From: Peptoniphilaceae bacterium
GTDB taxonomy: Bacteria; Bacillota; Clostridia; Tissierellales; Peptoniphilaceae
Direction: 5' to 3'
Assembly (NCBI GenBank): GCA_028726605.1
Contig: JAQYPV010000014.1
Location: 24,236 to 88,235, forward strand
DNA length: 64,000 nucleotides
Part shown: positions 25,463 through 34,204 of the stretch, one piece after another
How the letters are laid out: each line of letters begins with the position of its first letter
Position numbering within the stretch: the stretch's first letter is position 1
Made by a program: the position numbers and the translations under genes
Notes under the pieces: generated by a model
Told to the model about the DNA's origin: nothing
Databases searched by the model: none
Seen by the model: the letters and a program-made list of their open reading frames with translations, nothing else

Positions 25463-26189
25463 CAATGGCTTGAGTGCTTTTCGTATTCGCGATCCCGAGT
25501 GTGACCGTTGCGGAAATCGTCCAGGTGGCCTCTTTGAAGTTCACGTCGCACCATCGCATGGCAAGTGCCTCGCCACGTCGCGCCCCTGTGTGCGCCAGGA
25601 GGAAGAAATAGGTGTACCATTTGGGCGAATTCTTCATCGCGTCGAGCAGTACGCGCAGCTCGTCTCGCGTCATGAAAGAGACTTTTGTGGGCGATGGATC
25701 GGCTTTCGGGAGCAACACGCGGTCGAATGGATTTTGTTTGTCGGTCATTCCCACGGTATAGGCGTACTGGTAGATGCGCCGCGCCAATCCGTACACTCTC
25801 GAGATCTTCTTGTACTTTTGGGAGAGACCATCCGCAAAGTTCTGACAGTCGATGGGACGAATGGCGTCCAGACGCATCGTCGCGAACGCGGGGAGAACAT
25901 CGATGCGCATGTATTGCAGCGTCTTGTTCAGCGTGGATTCTTTGACCGTTTTTTCATATCGCGGAAGCCAGCTGTCATAGGCATCTTGAAACGTCTCACG
26001 TGAGTAGCCCTCCAAGAGACCGTGGTCAAACTCGTATTTCATGTCTCGAAGCTTTGACTCGGCTTCCTTCTTCGTTGCAAATCCGCGACGTGTCACGATG
26101 ACGCGCTTTCCTGTGATGGGGTCAACGCCAAGATGCGCATTGAACATCCAGCGCGGTCCCTTTTTCGTTTGATACATCTTCACCGTCAT
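25443..26189 (-). pseudogene. Tyrosine integrase lacking its C-terminal catalytic half
   Basis: 248 residues remain of a phage/ICE-type integrase usually near 380. An N-terminal arm-binding segment (KKGPRWMFNAHLGVDPITGK) is followed by a core-binding SAM-like domain (about 60-150) and the start of the catalytic domain with the first active arginine (HTGARRGEALAMRW). The frame then leaves the family after WTISATVTLGI and stops within the tRNA-Val terminator, so the HxxR box and the catalytic tyrosine are gone and the protein cannot recombine DNA. ATG 26189 has a GGAGGTGA SD. Confidence 0.85.
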
Positions 26190-26257
26190 ATGAATCACCT
26201 CCATTCCGAGGCTGTGTTACACTATTTCTGGGTACGTGGATGCAACACGGCCTCCGA

Positions 26258-26740
26258 TCATTGTTCCGCCCCTCCAGTGGCCGCTGGTGGGGCCTTTTCC
26301 TTTTTTGCGATATACAAAACGGCGTCTTCCCGCACGCCGTAGGCGGCTGCTATTTGCTCTGTGCTGTATCCTTCCCACTCGATGGGGTCAATGGATAGGT
26401 CAATGAGTTTCGTTGCAAAATACGAGGCGTCAGACTCTTTTTCGCCCGTCTTGTAGAGCTGCTGGACGTGGGACAGCTCACAAGGGTCGTGCAGGATGGC
26501 GTGGCCGATCTCATGGGCGATGGTGAAGGCACGCGCCTCGTCCGGAAGCTCATCCGAGAGGTACATGGCCTCGAAGCTTGGCGTTCTGACGTATCTCGCT
26601 AACCCACCATGAAGAAGAGGGCTCGCGACGGGCACGGTGCGCAAGAGAATGTCCAAGTGCGCAATGATGTCGTTTAATTCTCTGGAGCCTGCGGCTTCCA
26701 TAAGCCCCGAGACAAACCAGTCAATCTCTTGTTTGTTCAT
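26258..26740 (-). CDS. ImmA/IrrE-family metallopeptidase
   Basis: The 160-residue protein carries the zinc-metallopeptidase motif HEIGHAILHD (about 88-97) with a downstream acidic residue region, as in ImmA/IrrE proteins. These cleave the repressor of an integrated element and so trigger its induction. The likely target is the XRE protein encoded at 28103-28636 on the same strand, but the abi gene now separates the two. Probable regulatory remnant of the element. Confidence 0.85.
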   Translation of the reverse strand: MNKQEIDWFVSGLMEAAGSRELNDIIAHLDILLRTVPVASPLLHGGLARYVRTPSFEAMYLSDELPDEARAFTIAHEIGHAILHDPCELSHVQQLYKTGEKESDASYFATKLIDLSIDPIEWEGYSTEQIAAAYGVREDAVLYIAKKEKAPPAATGGAEQ

Positions 26741-26770
26741 CGTCCCATACTCCTAAAGGAATACAAAAAT

Positions 26771-26796
26771 AGGAGCCCGCGCGAGCTCCTCTTTTC
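26771..26796. terminator. Bidirectional hairpin terminator
   Basis: AGGAGC, 8-nt loop, GCTCCT with CTTTTC on the plus side and ATTTTTG on the minus side, upstream of the ImmA-like gene and about 150 bp downstream of abi. Confidence 0.6.
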
Positions 26797-26942
26797 TGTC
26801 GCCTCGAAAGGCGACGTGTCAATTTGTGTAGTTGGTAGGCAACACCCACCGTGTACGCAAATAATACTCCGAAAAGGGGAGTATATCAACAATATTAGTC
26901 ATCCTCGTTGGCTTGGGAGCGGGTGCATTGGATCGTTCTTTC

Positions 26943-27926
26943 CTATATTGCATCCAGATATCTCCGAAGCCGCAAAGTAAGATCAATAGGTATTCCGGAA
27001 CAAGAGCAATACTTTCTCCATATTTTATTGGAAAGAAAACTCTCATCGTCGTTAGTAATGTTATCAAGTACGTGCTCGATATCGTCCGATAATTTTGCTA
27101 TCTGTTTTGCATTTAGGAATGTGCAAAGGGAAATGACGAAAGCAAAAACACCATCGCCATTTTGCTTGCTACCATCCAGCAAATGCTTCCGAAAAGCCCC
27201 ATTAAACCATCTATACTGGATCTGGTAGTTGGACCTTCCTAAATCTACGATTCTTAAAGTCACGAATCGCTCATCATGTGCAATAGCATTTCTGAACTTT
27301 CTAACGTAGAATAAAGCGCTCCCGCATAGTTGATTCTGGACGTTCTTCGCAACGCTAAGCTCAAGCAACTCTTCAGTAACGCATCTCTTCATTCTTGGCT
27401 TCAGTATCCCATACAAGTTTTCGCACGTGTTCCAAGACACATTTTTCAATAGAATCCATGCTGGGACATGGTTGTGATTTTCTACATAATATTTTGTTGG
27501 GAAGTATCCGCTTGTGAGCGTCTTTCTTATTTCTGATAAAGTCTTTTCTTTGAGTCTTCGATTTCGATTACTTTCGGAGTAATTCTCAGATCGTAGATAT
27601 ATTCTTTCGTCTACTCCATATTCCTTCGAAATCGCGTAAGCAATTGTATTCTTTAGTTTGGTTTCTATGAAAACACTATATTTGAACAATATATTTTGAA
27701 GGTCTTTGTCAAACTGCCTAAAATGGACCAACATTTCCATTGTTGTACCATGCTCGAATTGGTCATTATTATCAATGAAAACGCCCTTATATCCGTTTAT
27801 TAGCCCGTAGTAGCCATAATCCCTCAGGCACTTTTTCGCAGCGCTCCTGTCTTCGACGATAAGATTGCGAGAAACCATTAGATCGATAAGATCATCATAA
27901 TCCTTGAACGGTTTATCATACTCCAT
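26943..27926 (-). CDS. Abi_2-family (AbiD/AbiF-like) abortive infection protein
   Basis: The 327-residue protein fits the Abi_2 family. The N-terminus holds LRDYGYYGLINGYKGVF (family motif near residues 35-50), a helical core follows, and near residue 215 FYVRKFRNAIAHDERF gives the RNxxAH-like motif also found in HEPN RNases. Such proteins arrest phage-infected cells; the RN...H motif suggests RNA cleavage. The gene is strikingly AT-rich, unlike the flanking chromosome, indicating recent transfer. Its SD (AGGAGG) follows directly on a hairpin with a T-run, so expression may be conditional. Confidence 0.85.
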   Translation of the reverse strand: MEYDKPFKDYDDLIDLMVSRNLIVEDRSAAKKCLRDYGYYGLINGYKGVFIDNNDQFEHGTTMEMLVHFRQFDKDLQNILFKYSVFIETKLKNTIAYAISKEYGVDERIYLRSENYSESNRNRRLKEKTLSEIRKTLTSGYFPTKYYVENHNHVPAWILLKNVSWNTCENLYGILKPRMKRCVTEELLELSVAKNVQNQLCGSALFYVRKFRNAIAHDERFVTLRIVDLGRSNYQIQYRWFNGAFRKHLLDGSKQNGDGVFAFVISLCTFLNAKQIAKLSDDIEHVLDNITNDDESFLSNKIWRKYCSCSGIPIDLTLRLRRYLDAI

Positions 27927-27969
27927 TTATTCCTCCTAAAAAGGGGAGGCCCACTAACCGAGCCTCCCC
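27927..27969 (-). promoter_or_regulatory. Attenuator-like hairpin abutting the abi SD
   Basis: On the minus strand GGGGAGGC, an 11-nt loop and GCCTCCCC form an 8-bp stem, followed by TTTTT, then AGGAGG, five bases and the abi ATG. This leaves no room for a promoter between terminator and SD, so any abi transcript must read through it. The 3' arm (CCTCC) could alternatively pair with the GGAGG of the SD across an 8-nt loop, excluding the terminator but hiding the ribosome site. Confidence 0.65.
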
Positions 27970-28011
27970 CTGTGGCTGGAACTTAATCCTACGCCATGTT
28001 ATCCGGCTCCA

Positions 28012-28039
28012 ATTCTATCAGTTTTAGACTACAAATCAA
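28012..28039 (-). promoter_or_regulatory. Probable abi promoter
   Basis: On the minus strand TTGATT, 16 bp, TAGAAT; transcription from here would yield a leader of roughly 75-80 nt ending in the attenuator-like hairpin. Confidence 0.5.
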
Positions 28040-28060
28040 GTAGGTGAACAAGAATTCTTC

Positions 28061-28076
28061 TTGTTGACCTCAACAA
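28061..28076. other. Inverted repeat after the XRE gene
   Basis: TTGTTGA-CC-TCAACAA, 27 bp beyond the XRE stop and upstream of the abi promoter; it may be a protein-binding site or weak terminator. Confidence 0.35.
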
Positions 28077-28102
28077 AATGCGAAGTTTCAACGTTTCCTG
28101 CA

Positions 28103-28636
28103 TCATCTGTCCTTTTCCATTTCCTCTTCATAGGCTTCCCGCGCGGCGTAGTAATAGTCTAAAAGCTCTTCATCGGTATATCGTTCAATATTGGTGCCGT
28201 CGTCCGCCGCCATCAACCAGTAGGTATTGAGCCAGTCAAAGATTTCATCGCGGGAGGGAACGGAGGGGGTGGAGGAGGAGTAATCATCGTCTCGGGGTTC
28301 GGTCATGGTATCCAGAGTGCCGTGGAGGAAATCAGTCGCGCCGTCTTTCATGCGACGTGTTCCGGAGGTTAATGTGTAGTCGTCGTCTTGGTAGAGTATT
28401 ACGACCTCGCTATTGCTGCTTCGCTCCTCGATAAGAGAAGATTTTTTGACACCAAAATAGTCAGCCAACTTTTGAATCTTACCCATGCGCGGCATAGCAA
28501 CGCCTCTGATCCACGTGTTAAACGTTTGAGGAGACACTCCTATATCTGAAGCGATTTGCGCTTGGGTTTTATCTTTCTCACTAACCATTCTGCGCAAGTT
28601 CTTTGAAAAGATCTTCTTTTGATTGTTGTCGTCCAT
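28103..28636 (-). CDS. XRE-family repressor of the integrated element
   Basis: A 177-residue protein with an N-terminal helix-turn-helix (about 10-65; TQAQIASDIGVSPQTFNTWI) and an acidic C-terminal region with no peptidase or dimerisation domain I recognise. It is divergent from a small Cro-like gene with palindromic sites between them, the usual layout of a phage/ICE lysogeny switch. It is the likely substrate or partner of the ImmA-like peptidase. Confidence 0.85.
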   Translation of the reverse strand: MDDNNQKKIFSKNLRRMVSEKDKTQAQIASDIGVSPQTFNTWIRGVAMPRMGKIQKLADYFGVKKSSLIEERSSNSEVVILYQDDDYTLTSGTRRMKDGATDFLHGTLDTMTEPRDDDYSSSTPSVPSRDEIFDWLNTYWLMAADDGTNIERYTDEELLDYYYAAREAYEEEMEKDR

Positions 28637-28664
28637 TTACGTAACCTCCATTTTTGATACTATT

Positions 28665-28752
28665 AGTATATAGTCATATTTGATTAAGCACAACCAAAAA
28701 TAAAATAATTTTTGATTGTGGTATTGACGTCAAATTAAATTTGATTTAGAAT
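28665..28752. promoter_or_regulatory. Divergent repressor/Cro-type promoter and operator region
   Basis: Minus strand: TTGTGC (28688-28693), 17 bp, TATACT (28665-28670) for the repressor gene. Plus strand: TTGACG (28724-28729), 17 bp, TAGAAT (28747-28752) for the small XRE gene. Two palindromes overlap them: CACAACCAAAAAT/ATTTTTGATTGTG (28689-28720, 12 of 13 matching) and TCAAAT-TAA-ATTTGA (28730-28744, perfect). TTTGATT words recur throughout. The left palindrome covers the repressor's -35 box and the right one fills the spacer of the plus promoter. Confidence 0.75.
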
Positions 28753-28777
28753 AGTGCCATCGAAGGGAGGTGACGAC

Positions 28778-28984
28778 TTGAAGGACAATACGTTGCAGAT
28801 ATCACTTGCGGCGGCGAGAGTCGATGCAGGCATGACTCAAACACAGGTTTCTCATGAAATGCACGTTTCAAAGCAAACCGTGGTGAATTGGGAAAATGGA
28901 AAGACAGAGCCAACAATTAATCAAGCAAGGCGGCTCAGCGAAATATATGGCATCGGCCTAGATCATATTTTTTTTGCTTTGTAA
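28778..28984 (+). CDS. Small Cro-like XRE regulator
   Basis: 68 residues forming one helix-turn-helix (MTQTQVSHEMHVSKQTVVNWENG). Start TTG 28778 is chosen because GGGAGGTGA precedes it by four bases; upstream in-frame codons would overlap the promoter. It is divergent from the larger repressor and probably plays the Cro/excision-side role of the lost element. Everything that would follow it (excisionase, replication genes) is missing. Confidence 0.8.
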   Translation: MKDNTLQISLAAARVDAGMTQTQVSHEMHVSKQTVVNWENGKTEPTINQARRLSEIYGIGLDHIFFAL

Positions 28985-29106
28985 ATCAAATTAAAATTTA
29001 TAACGACCACTAAACGATCAAGGACGAACAAGAAGTAAACAGCGCATCGAAAAGTACGAAGGAGGGAGGAGAGGTCGATGCAGAAACGAACCTGATACCA
29101 AAGGAT
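28985..29106 (+). other. Element right end with a five-codon gene stump
   Basis: A very strong SD (GGAGGGAGGAGAGG) and ATG 29078 are followed by only five codons before TGA. This looks like the start of a deleted early gene, cut where element DNA meets the tRNA-like fragment. No other gene is visible. Confidence 0.4.
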
Positions 29107-29164
29107 CCACCAGCTTGTTGATCTCTTAATCAGGGTGTCCACGGTTCGAGTCCGTGAGGGTGGA
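29107..29164 (+). pseudogene. tRNA-Lys-like 3' half, possible attachment-site remnant
   Basis: The sequence contains an intact T-arm (CACGG-TTCGAGT-CCGTG), a 3' acceptor strand AGGGTGG plus A, and an anticodon-arm-like TTGATCTCTTAATCAG in which CTT is readable. A CCACC that could pair with GGTGG sits only ~10 bases before the anticodon arm, so no D-arm exists. A bacterial tRNA cannot be formed from this. A rho-independent terminator follows at once, as for a real tRNA gene, so this is best read as the 3' end of a tRNA gene whose 5' half was displaced by an integrated element. Confidence 0.55.
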
Positions 29165-29171
29165 GTTGAAG

Positions 29172-29206
29172 AAAACCGCCAGAACCTCGCGTTCCGGCGG
29201 TTTTTG
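29172..29206 (+). terminator. Terminator after the tRNA-like fragment
   Basis: AAAACCGCCAGAAC, loop CTCG, then GTTCCGGCGG (one mismatch) and TTTTTGTTTT. Confidence 0.8.
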
Positions 29207-29292
29207 TTTTCACATCATCTTCGTCAAGTTTCAGAGGTCATGGACAGGACGATAAAGATAGCGATATCCTATTTACAACTAAAAAAGGAAGA

Positions 29293-31316
<2,024 letters not shown>

Positions 31317-31329
31317 GAGGGGACTCATC

Positions 31330-31416
31330 ATGGCGGTAAAAAATGAGCAGCAACTCAAGATGGCCCTGCGCAAGCAGAACAAGGTCATTTCTGGTGTGTT
31401 TTTATCAAGGGGTTGA
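31330..31416 (+). pseudogene. 28-codon stump of the gene after glpK
   Basis: ATG 31330, with AGGAGGGG upstream, opens a 28-residue frame (MAVKNEQQLKMALRKQ...) that stops where a Cna_B-type fragment begins. It looks like the intact start of a third glp-operon gene cut by a deletion. Too short to assign. Confidence 0.45.
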
Positions 31417-31615
31417 CAAGAAATGGGCCGACGGCGTAGAGACATCAGCAACCGTGAATTTGTTGGCCAACGGGAAACGATCAGAGACTGTAAAACTCCA
31501 CAAGGGTGACGACTGGAAGCACACGTTCAAGGACCTTCCGAAGCTGGATGAAACGGGGAAAGAAATCGCTTATACTGTTAGGGAAGGCATCGCCTCTCCC
31601 TCCACACGAGAATGA
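31409..31615 (+). pseudogene. Isolated Cna_B-type domain fragment of a surface protein
   Basis: About 57 residues (KKWADGVETSATVNLLANGK through to ETGKEIAYTVREG) form nearly one complete Cna_B repeat, the collagen-adhesin stalk domain (K-W-DG start, WKHTFKDLPKLD core). There is no signal peptide or sorting signal. The fragment lies directly against the stump of another gene, so recombination or deletion joined them. The frame ends just before a terminator. Confidence 0.7.
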
Positions 31616-31618
31616 ACG

Positions 31619-31656
31619 AAAGCACACCGCGGCCGAACGCCGGGGTGTGCTTTTTT
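31619..31656. terminator. Bidirectional terminator
   Basis: AAAGCACACC, loop region, GGTGTGCTTTTTT; A and T runs on both sides serve the plus-strand remnants and the minus-strand XRE unit. Confidence 0.85.
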
Positions 31657-31840
31657 AGTACAGAGTCATTCCACGCCGTGGCATGAAATGCGAGTGTTGA
31701 AGAACTCCCGCTCGCTTTCTCACGAGAGGCATGGGGGTAAATGGGGAAGCCCTAAAGTCGTACGTCATGGCCCACGCCGTCTTGGTGACGTTCGCCCTGA
31801 CGGCATCACTCCAACGCAGACGCTTTGAGTCCGCGCTCAA
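31655..31840 (-). CDS. Possible small gene coupled to the XRE regulator
   Basis: 61 codons from a TTG start that overlaps the XRE stop (TTGA) and end exactly at the bidirectional terminator. The product is basic and not recognisable. The neat packing is the only support; it could equally be a chance frame. Confidence 0.3.
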   Translation of the reverse strand: MSADSKRLRWSDAVRANVTKTAWAMTYDFRASPFTPMPLVRKRAGVLQHSHFMPRRGMTLY

Positions 31841-32238
31841 TCGACTTTGGGGTCGTCGTGATTCGGCCGATGGGACGAACCGCGTCTAAAGAGGAGAAAT
31901 GCCACAAAATCTCGTAACGCCAGGCGTTCGACATCGTTCAGGTCGTAGAGGATGCACTCGATGAGTTCTCCATCCTCGGGCTTTTCAAAATCGTAAAACG
32001 ACTGGGAATACAGTTTACTCAGCGGGACGTCGAAGATGTCCGCAAAGTAGGGCATGTAGTCTGAGTTGATGGAATTGTTCCCCTTTTCCCATGCCGAGAT
32101 AGCACTCACCTTGTACGAAGTGCCCATTCGATCATTCAATTCATCTGCAAGATCTTGCTGCGTCATCTTCGCCGCTTTTCTCAAACGCGAAATGTTCCTG
32201 CCAATGCGCATACGGTTTTTGTGAAGTAAATCGTTCAT
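31837..32238 (-). CDS. XRE-family transcriptional regulator
   Basis: 133 residues with an N-terminal helix-turn-helix (IGRNISRLRKAAKMTQQDLA, then SAISAWEKGNNSI) and a C-terminal acidic part without a known domain. ATG 32238 has an AAGGAGGT SD; an upstream open frame is non-coding AT-rich DNA. It is divergent from a second small XRE gene across about 120 bp, again like a phage-type switch. Confidence 0.85.
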   Translation of the reverse strand: MNDLLHKNRMRIGRNISRLRKAAKMTQQDLADELNDRMGTSYKVSAISAWEKGNNSINSDYMPYFADIFDVPLSKLYSQSFYDFEKPEDGELIECILYDLNDVERLALRDFVAFLLFRRGSSHRPNHDDPKVD

Positions 32239-32357
32239 GAACACCTCCTTAGGAAAATTATAGATGAAGTGAGAAGAAAAATACAGAATTGAGAAAAAAT
32301 GTGACATTTGAATCCATATAATATAAACTGAATATATAGAAATCCATAGAAAATGGA

Positions 32358-32567
32358 ATGAGGGACGATGTGACGCTGGCTGATGGTCTATCTGCATATT
32401 TGAAACAACACGATATCGATCTGGCGACTCTCTCTCGGGCAACGGGAATCCGAGAAACCACGTTGGACTCCGTGCTCAGCCAGCGCGCCCGACTGTCTGC
32501 GGAAATGTACTTCACCATCTGTGACGCTTTGCATATTTCCGTGGATAAAATTAGAACTGACGAGTAG
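32358..32567 (+). CDS. Small XRE/Cro-like regulator
   Basis: 69 residues, essentially one helix-turn-helix (LAYLKQHDIDLATLSRATGI-like region followed by RETTLDSVLS). ATG 32358 lacks a good SD; GTG 32370, preceded by GAGGGACG, may be the real start and would give 65 residues. It lies divergent from the XRE gene at 31837-32238 and just upstream of the phased boxes before the Tad operon, so either regulator could act there. Confidence 0.65.
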   Translation: MRDDVTLADGLSAYLKQHDIDLATLSRATGIRETTLDSVLSQRARLSAEMYFTICDALHISVDKIRTDE

Positions 32568-32622
32568 TTATACGGGCCAATCGGTCTTTTTTTATGCACT
32601 TTTATTCAGCTCTGGTGACGAA

Positions 32623-32702
32623 TGAGACACTTTGAGACATTCTGAGACAGTTTGAGACATTGTGAGACAGATTGACACAAAATCGACATTTATGGGACAC
32701 AC
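32623..32702 (+). promoter_or_regulatory. Eight 10-bp phased TGAGACA boxes before the Tad operon
   Basis: Decamers start at 32623, 32633, 32643, 32653, 32663, 32673, 32683 and 32693. The first five begin TGAGACA exactly; the others read TGACACA, TCGACAT and TGGGACA. Every copy therefore falls on the same face of the helix. A -10-like TACGCT lies at 32715-32720, 12 bp downstream, so the boxes occupy the activator/-35 position. A similar, shorter set precedes the tadZ-FHA operon (49179-49209). Confidence 0.7.
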
Positions 32703-32884
32703 GGTTTTGGGAAATACGCTAGCATGGAGTTGACCCATGAGATGTGTCGCCACCCATGCTGCTCTGTCGTTTTACCAAGCCATCTTCCGTGCGCACATCG
32801 CGTAGATTTCTACACTCGGCCAAGGACACGCCGGGGACCGGGTGAACGCAGCGGGGAAGTCCAACCCGCTCAAAAGGAGGCCGT
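32703..32884 (+). other. Long leader of the Tad operon
   Basis: About 180 bp without a gene. It contains small inverted repeats (GTAGA-TT-TCTAC near 32800; CGGGT...ACCCG and GGAC...GTCC about 32830-32872) ending at the tadA SD AAAAGGAGG. It could be a structured 5' UTR; I could not match it to a known riboswitch class. Confidence 0.35.
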
Positions 32885-34204
32885 ATGGAAACCAGCAAGG
32901 TCGCTGAGCGAATGCTTACTCAATTGCGCGCCCAGGTGGACGTGAGCCGCCTCGACGCCACATCGCTCTCCGATACGATCGAGACCATGGTGCGCCAAGA
33001 TGCGGCGCTTGCCGATCAGGGCCTCAACGAACGCGCGAGCCTCATGAACCAGATCTACGCGGCCATTCGAGGCTATGACATCCTCGACGAATGGCTCCAC
33101 GACCCCGAAGTGACCGAGATCATGTGCAATCGCTACGACCAAATCTACATCGAACGCAACGGGCGATTGGAGCGAACCCATCAGCGCTTTGCGTCCGAAG
33201 AAAAATACCACGACATCATCCAGAAGATCGTGAACGACGCGGGCAAGGAAGTGCACTTACGCCAGCCCATTGTCGACTGCCGGATGCCCGACGGCTCGCG
33301 TGTGAACGTCGTCTTGAACCCCGTTTCCGGCGATGGCGCGGCCCTCACCATTCGACGCTTTCGAAGCCACATCTACACCTTAGATGAACTGGTCGAAAAC
33401 GGCACCCTCTCCTTTGACGCCGCGTCTTTTCTCAAGCGCTGCGTGCGCGCCAAACTCAACATCTTCATCTCCGGGGGAACCGGCTCCGGAAAGACCACAC
33501 TGTTAAACGCCTTGGCCAACGAGATTCCACGCGACGAACGCCTCATCACCGTCGAAGACGCCCGAGAACTCAACTTTGAAAACATCGACAACTGGGTCGC
33601 CCTCGAAGCGCGCCGTCCCAATGCGTCCGGTGAAGGCGCCATCTCCATTCGAGATCTCATCCGCGCGTCACTGCGCATGCGTCCGGATCGCATCATCGTG
33701 GGAGAAGTCCGTGGCCCCGAAGCCATCGACGCCATCCAGGCCATGAACACCGGCCACGATGGCTCCTTCTGCACGGGTCACGCCAATTCCATCCCCGACA
33801 TGCAGTTGCGCCTGGAGACCATGATTCTGAGCGGCCACGACGGGCTCCCCATCGACGCCGTGCGCCAGCAGATCGCGGCCGCCATCGACCTCTTCGTTCA
33901 CGTCTCGCGCCTTCGCGACCATCGGCGCTATGTGGTGGCCATCGCGGAGCCGCTGTGGGAGGACGGCGCCATCCACTACCATGAGATTTACAAGCGCACC
34001 GTCGACGATCAAAAGATCGGCCCACTTGTGGGTGATCCTCTCAGCCTCGCTCGTCAAGGCAAATTCCTGCGTGCGGGAATTTCGCTTTCGGACGAGACGA
34101 TGCCGCGCGATGCTGAATCGGAATCGACGCGACGGCCCAATGTCTTTCGTTTGTCCTCGGATGAACGGAAAGCCCGCGCCATGCAAGGAGGTGCTGTGGG
34201 ATGA
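32885..34204 (+). CDS. tadA: Tad secretion ATPase (TadA/CpaF)
   Basis: A 439-residue hexameric-type secretion ATPase that powers Flp/Tad pilus assembly at the membrane. It has the CpaF N-terminal domain (VTEIMCNRYDQIYIERNGRL), Walker A GGTGSGKTT at 197-205, the Asp-box ITVEDARELN, Walker B-like RIIVGEVRGPEA and the HANSIPDMQLRLETM block. The C-terminal ~60 residues are less conserved. It overlaps tadB by ATGA, the first of several such couplings in this operon. Confidence 0.95.
   Translation: METSKVAERMLTQLRAQVDVSRLDATSLSDTIETMVRQDAALADQGLNERASLMNQIYAAIRGYDILDEWLHDPEVTEIMCNRYDQIYIERNGRLERTHQRFASEEKYHDIIQKIVNDAGKEVHLRQPIVDCRMPDGSRVNVVLNPVSGDGAALTIRRFRSHIYTLDELVENGTLSFDAASFLKRCVRAKLNIFISGGTGSGKTTLLNALANEIPRDERLITVEDARELNFENIDNWVALEARRPNASGEGAISIRDLIRASLRMRPDRIIVGEVRGPEAIDAIQAMNTGHDGSFCTGHANSIPDMQLRLETMILSGHDGLPIDAVRQQIAAAIDLFVHVSRLRDHRRYVVAIAEPLWEDGAIHYHEIYKRTVDDQKIGPLVGDPLSLARQGKFLRAGISLSDETMPRDAESESTRRPNVFRLSSDERKARAMQGGAVG

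Noticed and set aside
25340..29164. Matching attL/attR direct repeat between tRNA-Val and the tRNA-like fragment
   Set aside because: The two tRNA 3' halves share only the generic GGTTCGA-type T-loop core, not an extended identical sequence.
32740..32884. Cyclic-di-GMP riboswitch before tadA
   Set aside because: I could not find the conserved class I or class II core sequences; left as an unclassified leader.
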